A stretch of DNA of 22,819 nt from an uncultured Lachnospiraceae bacterium (GTDB lineage: Bacteria > Bacillota > Clostridia > Lachnospirales > Lachnospiraceae), in contig CAJUQB010000075.1 in assembly GCA_910588285.1 (NCBI GenBank), positions 1-22,819 of the forward strand. The letters are read 5' to 3'. The position numbers and the translations under genes were made by a program. Positions 1 through 7,232 of this stretch are shown here, piece by piece (within the stretch, counting starts at the first letter, position 1; every line of letters starts with the position of its first letter). The notes beneath the pieces are model-generated. The model was not told the DNA's origin. It saw only the letters and a list, made by a program, of their open reading frames with translations, and searched no databases.

Positions 1-50
1 CTCCCACAAAGTGTAACGCACAGCTGCCAGAAAGCAATTTTCAAACACGC
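1..50 (-). repeat. Possible edge of a dispersed repeat or mobile element
   Basis: The minus-strand sequence from about GAGCGTGTTTGAAAATTGCT onward looks unlike the operon and reminds me of a short dispersed sequence seen in clostridial gut genomes. I cannot verify this from memory, and no inverted repeat or transposase is visible in the window. Confidence 0.2.
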
Positions 51-76
51 TCTAGCCCGGTATTTCTCGTTTTCAT
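41..76 (-). pseudogene. Start of the next operon gene, interrupted after 11 codons
   Basis: AGGTGA at the preceding stop and an ATG five bases later (76) form a coupled start of the same type as elsewhere in this operon. The frame reads MKTRNTGLERV and ends at TGA (41). The remaining 40 bases to the window edge are open in the two other minus frames, one of them reading ACLKIAFWQLCVTLCG. A real start followed by such an early stop suggests an insertion or deletion near position 45-50. It may alternatively be a genuine tiny leader frame. Confidence 0.35.
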
Positions 77-81
77 GGTAT

Positions 82-1932
82 TCACCTCGATAATTTTATG
101 ATATTTTCTACTGCGGGTGATATGATACCATCCACTTTTATGTATATATAAGTATCATCCTGGTTTATTTCACGTATATTGTAAGTATCATCTTTATAAA
201 TAACGCTATTTCCTCCTGAAATTGCATTTTTGTATTTTTCTGTATTCGGAATGCTTATTACGCTTACATTATCCAGATTTTCAATATTTGCAAATTCAAG
301 GTAATCTGATGTGACGGCAAAAATGACTTCGCACCTGTAATCATTTAATTTGAGATATGCACTTTTCCCAGGATTAGCTGACAGAGTGACCTCACCATAA
401 CCATTAATGATTGGAATAGGTATGTATTCCGCAGATTCTGATCTTAGATAATTTGATTCATATTGTACACCTTGAGTAGCGTAAACAGTACCTGTATTCT
501 CTACCTTAAGGTTTTTTTGTATGTTAAATAGGGAACTTTTATTTCTTCTGTTGCAGACTTTATAATCAATATATACATCCGCTATTCCATTAACGGCATT
601 TTCGCATTGAACAATGACTTTATTTGTGGCATCATCTAACTCCTCTAAACGAATATCAAACCCACTGGTGATTGTATTGCATTCTCCGCCTTTGTTTTTC
701 TCCCAATAAAGCTCATAGGCATTTGCAAAAACCGGGTGCCAATTTTTGTAAATATTACGATATAGGAACCAGTTGGCTCTTTGGATCCAATATTCCCAGT
801 CAGTATATGTTTCCTTTATAGTTGCAACATATCTGTAATTTTGCGCATGAAAGGCACGAAGATAATTATCTCGCTGCGAGTCTCCAAGCACATGTATAAT
901 ATAATCACTCCCTGACGGTTGCCATGTGCCTGATACAACCTCCTGTGCTGACGCATAAGTCGCAAAGAATTCTTCTCCATTCAAAAATTCGTCAGTTTTC
1001 AGAAGGCTGTCTCCCAACAAGCCCTTCATGTATCCGTCCATTTGCTCAACATAAACACCATCGCGGTCTGTTAAGTTGTAAAACACAATCTCGTTCTTTA
1101 TTGAGGAAATAAGCCATGCTGTACTAAAAATAACAGATATAACAAACGCAATGTGTTTTGCCTTTACATGATCTATATTTTGCGCGATATAATAAATTAG
1201 TTCAAACATTATTGTTAAAAAAAGAACGGATAGAGCATATTCTCTATTATTACCACCGCTTAATAACCTGTATTCCTGAACGGCGCATACACATACCATA
1301 TTTATATAAGCTAGAACGATATCTTTTATCCGTTTCTTTGGCGTTTGCCAACGTGCGGAGATCATCTTTGTAAGATAATAGATACATAATCCAACCTGTA
1401 GAAGGACAGCAAAAGATGTATCAATATCCCAGAGGTAATAACTCTTTTCAGAATTATAGTACCACTGCTGGTAGCCTCCGGTTCCAAATGTGGCGTTCGC
1501 CCAATTATTGAAATGGCCAAAAGTAGTAATCTCGACTACAATAAACAGGGTAATAAATGATACAACTAATTCTATAAGGGTATGCTTGATTGATATGATG
1601 AATTTCCTTTTTGTTGAAAAAACCACTACAAAGGTCATTAGCGCAAGGCATATCCAGCAGCTAATTCCAAAATCATTGCTCCATACAAAGGAGATTCCGG
1701 CAACAATACCTATTATGGCACTATATTTCCACAATTTTTCTTTCTTTATGATACGGTCAGCTATCTTTTTTGCAATCCATATTAAACCACATGATAGCGG
1801 AAGAACGAGCCCTCTCACAAGTCTTGCACTGTTACCCGTACCGAGAGCGGAATTCACGGCATCTCGTATTTCCTCGGTTCCAGCAAGAGTGTTTATGAAT
1901 ACCAGCGGATGAATCAGCAAAATAGTTATCAC
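82..1932 (-). CDS. GT-C-like membrane glycosyltransferase, C-terminal part (frame split)
   Basis: A 616-codon frame that begins at a GTG (1932) without a good ribosome binding site. In phase it continues nine codons upstream, to the A AAA AAG heptamer, with the sensible helix start ESAIIGTNI. After the shift the whole protein would be about 764 aa. Features are VFINTLAGTEEIRDAVN, GTGNSARLVRG, about ten helices up to residue 290, and an outside C-terminal domain with LGDSQRDNYLRAFHAQNYRY and YWIQRANWFLYRNIYKNWHP, which recur in GT-C-type enzymes of clostridial polysaccharide loci. It would use a polyprenyl-phosphate sugar made by the GT2 upstream. The stop TGA lies within the ribosome binding site of the next short frame. 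Confidence 0.82.
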   Translation of the reverse strand: MITILLIHPLVFINTLAGTEEIRDAVNSALGTGNSARLVRGLVLPLSCGLIWIAKKIADRIIKKEKLWKYSAIIGIVAGISFVWSNDFGISCWICLALMTFVVVFSTKRKFIISIKHTLIELVVSFITLFIVVEITTFGHFNNWANATFGTGGYQQWYYNSEKSYYLWDIDTSFAVLLQVGLCIYYLTKMISARWQTPKKRIKDIVLAYINMVCVCAVQEYRLLSGGNNREYALSVLFLTIMFELIYYIAQNIDHVKAKHIAFVISVIFSTAWLISSIKNEIVFYNLTDRDGVYVEQMDGYMKGLLGDSLLKTDEFLNGEEFFATYASAQEVVSGTWQPSGSDYIIHVLGDSQRDNYLRAFHAQNYRYVATIKETYTDWEYWIQRANWFLYRNIYKNWHPVFANAYELYWEKNKGGECNTITSGFDIRLEELDDATNKVIVQCENAVNGIADVYIDYKVCNRRNKSSLFNIQKNLKVENTGTVYATQGVQYESNYLRSESAEYIPIPIINGYGEVTLSANPGKSAYLKLNDYRCEVIFAVTSDYLEFANIENLDNVSVISIPNTEKYKNAISGGNSVIYKDDTYNIREINQDDTYIYIKVDGIISPAVENIIKLSR

Positions 1933-2375
1933 AATATTTGTGCCAATAATAGCAGATTCTTTTTTTCCAAAACTACTTTTCCAATTACATATGAAATTCC
2001 AGCAAAACTGGAAAGAGTCAAAAAAGAGAATGCCATTAGGCTTGAACGATACGTTCCACCAAATAGGAATGTCGATATGCTCCCAATATATAAATGTCCC
2101 ATCCCGAGATAATCTTGGAAATCTCTGTAAGGTATTTGTCCGCCTAATAATCTTCGGACAGGATTAAAATTTTGGAATGTACCATTGATAGGATAAAAAT
2201 TCACAAAGTGTCCAGCACCAAGCGAATGAAATAAAATCAGGAAAAAGCAAAGCAAAATACTCAGTAAAAATCCCCTATTTGCAACAATCAAATTCTTAAG
2301 CCCCTTGATCCCCCCCTGTATTGAAACTGAATGTCTTTGGTTTAGTAATCCTAATTTTTCTATTGCTTTTATCAT
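1929..2375 (-). CDS. GT-C-like membrane glycosyltransferase, N-terminal part (frame split)
   Basis: The first 148 codons of a large membrane protein. The ATG overlaps the preceding stop as ATGA and has AGGAG eight bases upstream. A helix (about 35-52) is followed by an outside loop with NPVRRLLGGQIPYRDFQDYL (71-90), close to the Asp-containing loop of GT-C transferases, and by two more helices. At codons 137-139 the sequence GAA AAA AAG is met; the reading frame then gives nine more residues and stops. A -1 shift at this point joins it to the 616-codon frame at 82-1932. The unshifted product would be a 148-aa stub without most of the enzyme. A G7 run (2310-2316) also lies in this part but is in frame here. 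Confidence 0.8.
   Translation of the reverse strand: MIKAIEKLGLLNQRHSVSIQGGIKGLKNLIVANRGFLLSILLCFFLILFHSLGAGHFVNFYPINGTFQNFNPVRRLLGGQIPYRDFQDYLGMGHLYIGSISTFLFGGTYRSSLMAFSFLTLSSFAGISYVIGKVVLEKKNLLLLAQIL
1959..1965 (-). other. A AAA AAG heptamer at the frame break
   Basis: The coding strand reads GAA AAA AAG in frame 0, so the last A of GAA plus the next two codons form the heptamer known for -1 frameshifting in E. coli dnaX and many IS elements. Slipping back one base continues with GAA TCT GCT ATT and joins the long frame without a stop. Nine bases downstream is a weak hairpin (1926-1949: CACAA/TTGTG with a three-base loop, extended by TTAT/ATAA across a bulge). I see no strong Shine-Dalgarno stimulator upstream. 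Confidence 0.55.
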
Positions 2376-3160
2376 CCGAATATCTCCTTCACATATTCCA
2401 TCATTTCAGAAAGTCTTTGTATATGATCCTGCCGACCAACTTCTATGGATATAAACTTCTGATAATCCATCGTTCGGAGCATCTCTGCCAGTTCCATATA
2501 AAGCTTTCGCTTTTGAAGCGGCTTTAACGCTGGTTCACTTATGTGGACGTGGTTAATAAGATGTCCTTTGCCCCTGAATATAGAAATATTCTCAAAATTT
2601 TCAATCATTGTCCCAGTGTCAAGGTTCAGCAAAAAGCCCTTTGAATCAACCTGCTCCACGAATTTCATTGCCTCCTCGGTTGTATTAAGGAAGTTCGTAT
2701 TATAGATTAGCGGGTTAGCCTCCATAGCAATGACAGTATGGTGCATATATGCATAAGTGCCAAGCTTCTTAAAAAAATCTATAGCAACGTTTACATCTTC
2801 AGAGTCTGTAATAGAGCGATTTTTCGGGCAGCCAAATACCAAATTGCTGCAGCCAATTGCCTCAGCGAAATCAATAGCCTTTTTCGTATAATCAAAAAGA
2901 ATCTTTCGTTCTTCTTTGCTTCCGAATATTGTTTCAGAGTGTCCATACCAAATTGACTGTATGGAAGAAACAACAAAACCGTATTTCCGCTGCAATTCTT
3001 CCCGCCATACCCTTGCTGAATCCAGTTTTTCATAGGGTGACTCTGGAAAAATTTTTGTAGGAGCTATTTCAAGTCCAGAGAAACCATAACTACTCATAAT
3101 GCCATATACGCAGCTATTATCTGCCCCGGACCAACCTATATTTGAAATAGATAGTTTCAT
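2372..3160 (-). CDS. TIM-barrel sugar (phosphate) isomerase/epimerase
   Basis: A 262-aa protein of the xylose-isomerase-like TIM-barrel family (AP endonuclease 2 fold). Likely metal ligands sit at the ends of strands: E31 (GLEIAP), E147 (IAMEANP), D181 (LNLDTGTM), H206 in NHVHISEP and E240 (ISIEVG). The length and motif order fit the hydroxypyruvate-isomerase/tagatose-epimerase side of the family. It probably converts a keto or amino sugar for the decoration module. Whether the substrate is a free, phosphorylated or nucleotide sugar is not visible. The ATG at 3160 is used because the first strand KLSISNIGWSG begins there; an AAGG about 16 bases upstream is a weak ribosome binding site. The stop overlaps the next ATG (ATGA). 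Confidence 0.87.
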   Translation of the reverse strand: MKLSISNIGWSGADNSCVYGIMSSYGFSGLEIAPTKIFPESPYEKLDSARVWREELQRKYGFVVSSIQSIWYGHSETIFGSKEERKILFDYTKKAIDFAEAIGCSNLVFGCPKNRSITDSEDVNVAIDFFKKLGTYAYMHHTVIAMEANPLIYNTNFLNTTEEAMKFVEQVDSKGFLLNLDTGTMIENFENISIFRGKGHLINHVHISEPALKPLQKRKLYMELAEMLRTMDYQKFISIEVGRQDHIQRLSEMMEYVKEIFG

Positions 3161-3204
3161 TTGTTTATTTGCCCGCCTTTCTTAGCAATGACTTTACCTT
3201 TCAT
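3157..3204 (-). other. Short 15-codon frame in the 58-bp gap before the TIM-barrel gene
   Basis: The gap between the GT-C stop and the next gene holds an ATG frame MKGKVIAKKGGQINK that ends in ATGA overlapping the next start. The same frame is open 11 codons further upstream (ending TEIDI before the Met) and reads like protein sequence. It has no ribosome binding site. It could be a remnant of a lost gene or a small coupling frame; it could also be chance. Confidence 0.25.
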
Positions 3205-3218
3205 AATATCTATTTCGG

Positions 3219-5360
3219 TTATGCCCGATGTTTTGTCTCAACATTGTTTTTATTTGGTGATATCACGCTGACAATTCTACTAATAATTATATAAAAACAT
3301 GTTTGTACAAATCCGAAATACCATAGCACAAAATTGATATGCGTATGGTTGTACGAATGGGACTTTCCAAGGCAAAACCATGATATGGAGGCAAGGAAGA
3401 AGAATATGTACATAAATATTGTTTCAAAATCTATTTTCCTGTTCTTATACTCGTTTATAAAAATTCCAATAGGAATTAAGCAGAGCAATGGGAATAAATT
3501 TCCCGTAATTCCAATGATAACGTCGTTCGGGAAGTGGAAATACATACTATAGACTTCCCATACAGAAGCATTTATTGATGGCCAATATAGGCTATCAAAA
3601 TCATTAAGATTAGCTTTATTTGTTCTTCTAAGAGCGACATCTTCAATGATATTTTTTATCCCTTCTGTTATACTTCCATTCCCCTTAAGTGACGCATGAA
3701 TACAGATAGCAGTCATAAATCCAGTAAGCGCAATTATCCCTAAAATGAGTGTTGTTTTAAATAATAAAGATGCATGCTTTTTCTCTTTTTTTTGCAATGC
3801 AAGTAGTAAGTCAATAACCATAAATGATATGAGTCCCATCATAATGACAGAAATATATTCATAGCCGCATAGGCATCTGCATGTTATTGCTATGAAAGCG
3901 GAAATATAGCAAAATATTCTCCATTTCCGAGAAGCAACCTTCCATGAACATAGAAGTCCCACAGCCATTGGGATAAACCATGTGAATTCGACCCAATATA
4001 AATTTCTCGCAAAATTTATTATCCACGGTGAGAGCAAAAAGGTGAAATAAAAACATCCTGCCAATAAGGGATTATATTTTGAGTTAATAAGTATAACAAT
4101 TACTACAAATACAAACGCTGTAATAAGAGCACAAAATAAATGAAGTTGTTCCAATGTATTTTCTTCAGATATATGCTTGGCCAAATAACCAAAAAGTCTT
4201 CCTTGCAGGCCATATTGGCTCTCATATACAGTTACCAGGCTTTTATCAATTTTTTTATGTGAAGAATCGAAGAATACAGTATCGTCAAGGCTTCCGTTTT
4301 TTGCCGAAGAAAGAAGCTGATCTGCATCCAATTCTATTTTTATAGTTATTTCATCGTCAACTATGTCTGTAATCCTATACTCTTCTCCGTTTTTGAATTG
4401 AATATAATTTCCAACGACAGCAATTTTTTTTGTAATATCATTTGAATTTACAATAATTACCGGCATTGTTTTGGAATATCCCTCCTGCCAGTTATTATCC
4501 GAAAGATACTCAAGCCCATACTTTTCCAAAACCCCTATGAGATTGCAATATCTACCTAATCCATAATGGTTTCCGTTTTTATCTGTCAGATTTAATCCAT
4601 CACGTGCAGCATGTATAGCACCAGTGACTAAGGTTTCTGAATCAACCTGAAATTTTAAAAAAGTAGTCTTTGAACTATTTATGGAGCTATACATATAATT
4701 CCATGATAATATGGCAGATAAAAGCATAAAAGAGATTACTGTTTTTACATATTTTCGTAATTTTTTATCTGCTAAGAAACAGCTTCCCGCCATTCCCCAT
4801 AGTGCTAGGATAAACATTATAATAATTGTTTTTTCCTGAAAAGAAAAAGTAGATTCACTGTATGCATAATTTATTAGAATATCTCCAGAATTCGACTCAT
4901 CTGGAAGATATACTTCATCCACAAGCATGAATGCTGGTATAGATGCACTTCCAGAAACCGAGAATTTCAGTGTATATTTTTTATTCTTCGTTAAATTTGT
5001 ATTGGTATATACTTTGTACCAGCTAGAAGCTTTAACCTTATCTAAAGGAATTCTGACCTCATCAAGCTGTTTTCCCGAATCGTTGTATATTGCCATTGTT
5101 AGTACACCGCTGCTTTTCTGGGGTTGCTTTGCCAGATATAATTCCACTCCGGCAAAATGCAGCTTAAGTGGTGTAAATTCTACGATACAGGCAGGATCAT
5201 CAAGATCAACTAATCCAAGTTTGTCTGCATCTGCGATTTGTTCCACGTCGATTTCATCACAATAATATCCATGGGAAAAGATGTCAATTGGTCCTATTAA
5301 AAGAATTAATATGAGGACAGCTATTGAACCAGCAACGATTCCTATATGTTTCTTTTTCAT
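3219..5360 (-). CDS. Large GT-C-like membrane protein with outside beta-rich domain
   Basis: A 713-aa integral membrane protein. One helix (about 6-24) anchors an outside, beta-strand-rich domain (about 28-175) with short motifs such as VELYLAKQP and WYKVYTN, which look like a carbohydrate-binding sandwich. A second and third helix follow (about 177-197, 207-225), then a soluble loop with DSETLVTGAIHAARDG and HYGLGRYCNLIG and eight or so further helices. This layout fits GT-C glycosyltransferases that use polyprenyl-phosphate sugars. The catalytic Asp cannot be fixed by eye. Together with the membrane GT2 two genes upstream it would decorate the polymer outside the membrane. It starts in an ATGA overlap with the epimerase gene. 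It shares its general layout with the frame-split gene at 82-2375, but the two are not close relatives. Confidence 0.78.
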   Translation of the reverse strand: MKKKHIGIVAGSIAVLILILLIGPIDIFSHGYYCDEIDVEQIADADKLGLVDLDDPACIVEFTPLKLHFAGVELYLAKQPQKSSGVLTMAIYNDSGKQLDEVRIPLDKVKASSWYKVYTNTNLTKNKKYTLKFSVSGSASIPAFMLVDEVYLPDESNSGDILINYAYSESTFSFQEKTIIIMFILALWGMAGSCFLADKKLRKYVKTVISFMLLSAILSWNYMYSSINSSKTTFLKFQVDSETLVTGAIHAARDGLNLTDKNGNHYGLGRYCNLIGVLEKYGLEYLSDNNWQEGYSKTMPVIIVNSNDITKKIAVVGNYIQFKNGEEYRITDIVDDEITIKIELDADQLLSSAKNGSLDDTVFFDSSHKKIDKSLVTVYESQYGLQGRLFGYLAKHISEENTLEQLHLFCALITAFVFVVIVILINSKYNPLLAGCFYFTFLLSPWIINFARNLYWVEFTWFIPMAVGLLCSWKVASRKWRIFCYISAFIAITCRCLCGYEYISVIMMGLISFMVIDLLLALQKKEKKHASLLFKTTLILGIIALTGFMTAICIHASLKGNGSITEGIKNIIEDVALRRTNKANLNDFDSLYWPSINASVWEVYSMYFHFPNDVIIGITGNLFPLLCLIPIGIFINEYKNRKIDFETIFMYIFFFLASISWFCLGKSHSYNHTHINFVLWYFGFVQTCFYIIISRIVSVISPNKNNVETKHRA

Positions 5361-6277
5361 ATTCCAACACCTTCTGTAAAAGTTTTTATTTCAATCATAA
5401 TACGCGTTTTACTACATAGATATCCATCCCTACCGCCAAATAGATCGCTGTAAATGGTTTTACAATTATAAAATGCAGGTTTGCCGTCCAGCTTGTTTAC
5501 AAATTTGTCTCCAGTCAGATATTTGTATAATTCTCCGGCGGATACTGGCTCTGTTGCAGGATGCCATAAGGTAATACCGGCCCTAAGAGCAGTTCTGATA
5601 TCTTTCCAAAGATGAGCCAGATTGTAAAACTGGTATGTGCTGCGGCTATCCGTAAAATTAAGAGCAGAATACCCAAGAGAGCGGAAGATATCTTTTAATA
5701 CCTCCCGTTTGCAATCGGGTATTTTTACCTTATAAAATCCGTTATTGAGGGGCTCATAGTAATTCTCAAGTAATGGTTCCTTCGTAAATAGTTCAACAAA
5801 TTTTTTATCATCAAGCATAAAAGGAACCATATTTATATAATCATAAATAAAATTCTTTTTCATGTTCTTACCAAATAGTCCTGGCAGGCGGATAATCAAT
5901 GCATCTGGGTAATGCTCTCTTACCCAGCACTCCAACAAATATCTGTTATATCCATATGCATGAAGGCCTTTGGTATTAATGCCAGAGTTTTCATCTACAT
6001 CCCATGGTTCTTTAAATACATCTACTGTTGATATTAATATCAGCTTCCTTGGATTTATTTTACAAATATTTGCCTTTGCTATCTCGATCTGTTCCAAATC
6101 CTTTACAGAATCGTTATTAGCAAGATACTTCTCGGCACGAAGACCAGCATAGACTAAAAGCTCTGGATTGGTTCCATAGGCATCTTGTACATTTTGGGAA
6201 TTGTAACCTGCATCAAAATCCCCGCTGGCATAAAGGTTACTTCCTACAAAACCAGTATATCCCACAAGTGCATTCAT
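5357..6277 (-). CDS. NAD(P)-dependent epimerase/reductase-like protein (extended SDR)
   Basis: A 306-aa Rossmann protein of the sugar-nucleotide epimerase/dehydratase or dTDP-dehydrorhamnose-reductase type. The glycine motif is GYTGFVG (6-12, GxxGxxG). LISTVDVF (81-88) holds the strand-end Ser/Thr. The active-site region reads HAYGYNRYLLE, so the usual YxxxK is Y108-G-Y-N-R112, with Arg for Lys. RLPGLFG (130-136) follows as expected. The C-terminal part carries the substrate domain. It probably makes or converts a sugar precursor for the GT2/GT-C pair around it, but the Arg may weaken dehydrogenase chemistry or change the step. The ATG at 6277 has AAAGGA nine bases upstream. Its TGA overlaps the next gene as ATGA. 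Confidence 0.85.
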   Translation of the reverse strand: MNALVGYTGFVGSNLYASGDFDAGYNSQNVQDAYGTNPELLVYAGLRAEKYLANNDSVKDLEQIEIAKANICKINPRKLILISTVDVFKEPWDVDENSGINTKGLHAYGYNRYLLECWVREHYPDALIIRLPGLFGKNMKKNFIYDYINMVPFMLDDKKFVELFTKEPLLENYYEPLNNGFYKVKIPDCKREVLKDIFRSLGYSALNFTDSRSTYQFYNLAHLWKDIRTALRAGITLWHPATEPVSAGELYKYLTGDKFVNKLDGKPAFYNCKTIYSDLFGGRDGYLCSKTRIMIEIKTFTEGVGI

Positions 6278-6293
6278 ATTGTCCCGTCCTTTC

Positions 6294-7232
6294 TTATTTC
6301 GTTAGCTTCTCTATGCTTTCAAAGCTATAATGTTTTCGTTTGAATACCATATCCACAAGCAATTGAAGATATCTTACAATAATTGTTTGGATTCCAAATA
6401 GCCCCAAAAAGCATACAGACAGGAACAGGATAGTAGTTGTCCATCCTTTTACTGGATGTGATGTGCAATATGTTATTACTGTATACGCGACTGTGAACAC
6501 ACTAATCAGCATCATCAACATGGTCATGATCATGGAAAATCGATATCCCACTTCGGTAAAGAGTATTAAGGAATTTACTGCCAAGCGAGTTCGGTAGTGC
6601 CTCTCCTTTATATTGGTCATATTGCTGATCCCTTTTTTAACTGGATATTTCATGTTATCTGTTTTCAACCCGCAGTTGGCATACATGGCCTTTCTGTATA
6701 GGATTGTTTTGTTCATAGAACTGATCCTGTTAATGGCTCTGCGGCTAAGTATCCGGAAGCTTTCTGTTGATATCTTATATGATAAATTGGCAAACTGGTT
6801 GAATATGCAATAAAAAGCTTTTGATGTCAGCCGTTCCTTTTTAGCTGGTGAAGCACTAACAATATCATAGCCTTCGAGGAAGCGCCGATAAATATCCATG
6901 ATGAAATATGTGTCGAAATCAAGCACAGTATTATCGAACTCAAATACAAAATCTCCTATGGACAAATCTACACCAGCATTCATGGCAAGTTCCAATCCGT
7001 GAAAATAGCTCATGTTAACAACAGATATGCTGGTTTTTGTTACCGATTCACTCGCTGTTTTAATTACATTGAAGCTGTTGTCATCTGACGAATCATTCAC
7101 ACATATAATCTCAGAACGCTCAAAATTCTCTTCCAGGACGCTGGCAATTGCTTTTAGAAATTTACTAATACAATTTTCTGCATTGTGTACATAGATAACC
7201 GCAGATATAAAATTTTTTTCTTTATTTTCCAT
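6294..7232 (-). CDS. Membrane-anchored GT2, polyprenyl-phosphate sugar synthase type
   Basis: A 312-aa GT2 enzyme with the layout of dolichyl-phosphate-mannose synthase/GtrB proteins: a cytoplasmic catalytic domain followed by two C-terminal membrane helices (about 231-253 and 265-288). The catalytic part has FISAVIYVHNAE, CVNDSSDDNS (45-53), HGLELAMNAG (79-87) and FEFDNTVLDFD (97-107), a variant of the usual DxD. Such enzymes move a sugar from a nucleotide donor to undecaprenyl phosphate; the sugar is then used outside by GT-C transferases, two of which follow in this operon. I see no GtrA-like flippase here. The ATG at 7232 shares its A with the preceding TGA; an in-frame GTG at 7235 is six bases after GAGGT and is also possible. 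Confidence 0.85.
   Translation of the reverse strand: MENKEKNFISAVIYVHNAENCISKFLKAIASVLEENFERSEIICVNDSSDDNSFNVIKTASESVTKTSISVVNMSYFHGLELAMNAGVDLSIGDFVFEFDNTVLDFDTYFIMDIYRRFLEGYDIVSASPAKKERLTSKAFYCIFNQFANLSYKISTESFRILSRRAINRISSMNKTILYRKAMYANCGLKTDNMKYPVKKGISNMTNIKERHYRTRLAVNSLILFTEVGYRFSMIMTMLMMLISVFTVAYTVITYCTSHPVKGWTTTILFLSVCFLGLFGIQTIIVRYLQLLVDMVFKRKHYSFESIEKLTK

Noticed and set aside
1490..1912. 140-codon open frame on the plus strand
   Set aside because: It lies antisense to the GT-C gene, has no ribosome binding site and its product resembles no protein family; it mirrors codon usage of the real gene.
2310..2316. G7 tract near the start of the split GT-C gene as a phase switch
   Set aside because: Seven bases is short for frequent slippage and the frame is intact across it; the break lies at the A7 run instead.
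4927..5265. 112-codon open frame on the plus strand
   Set aside because: Antisense to the outside domain of the 713-aa membrane protein, which has clear membrane and motif structure in its own frame.
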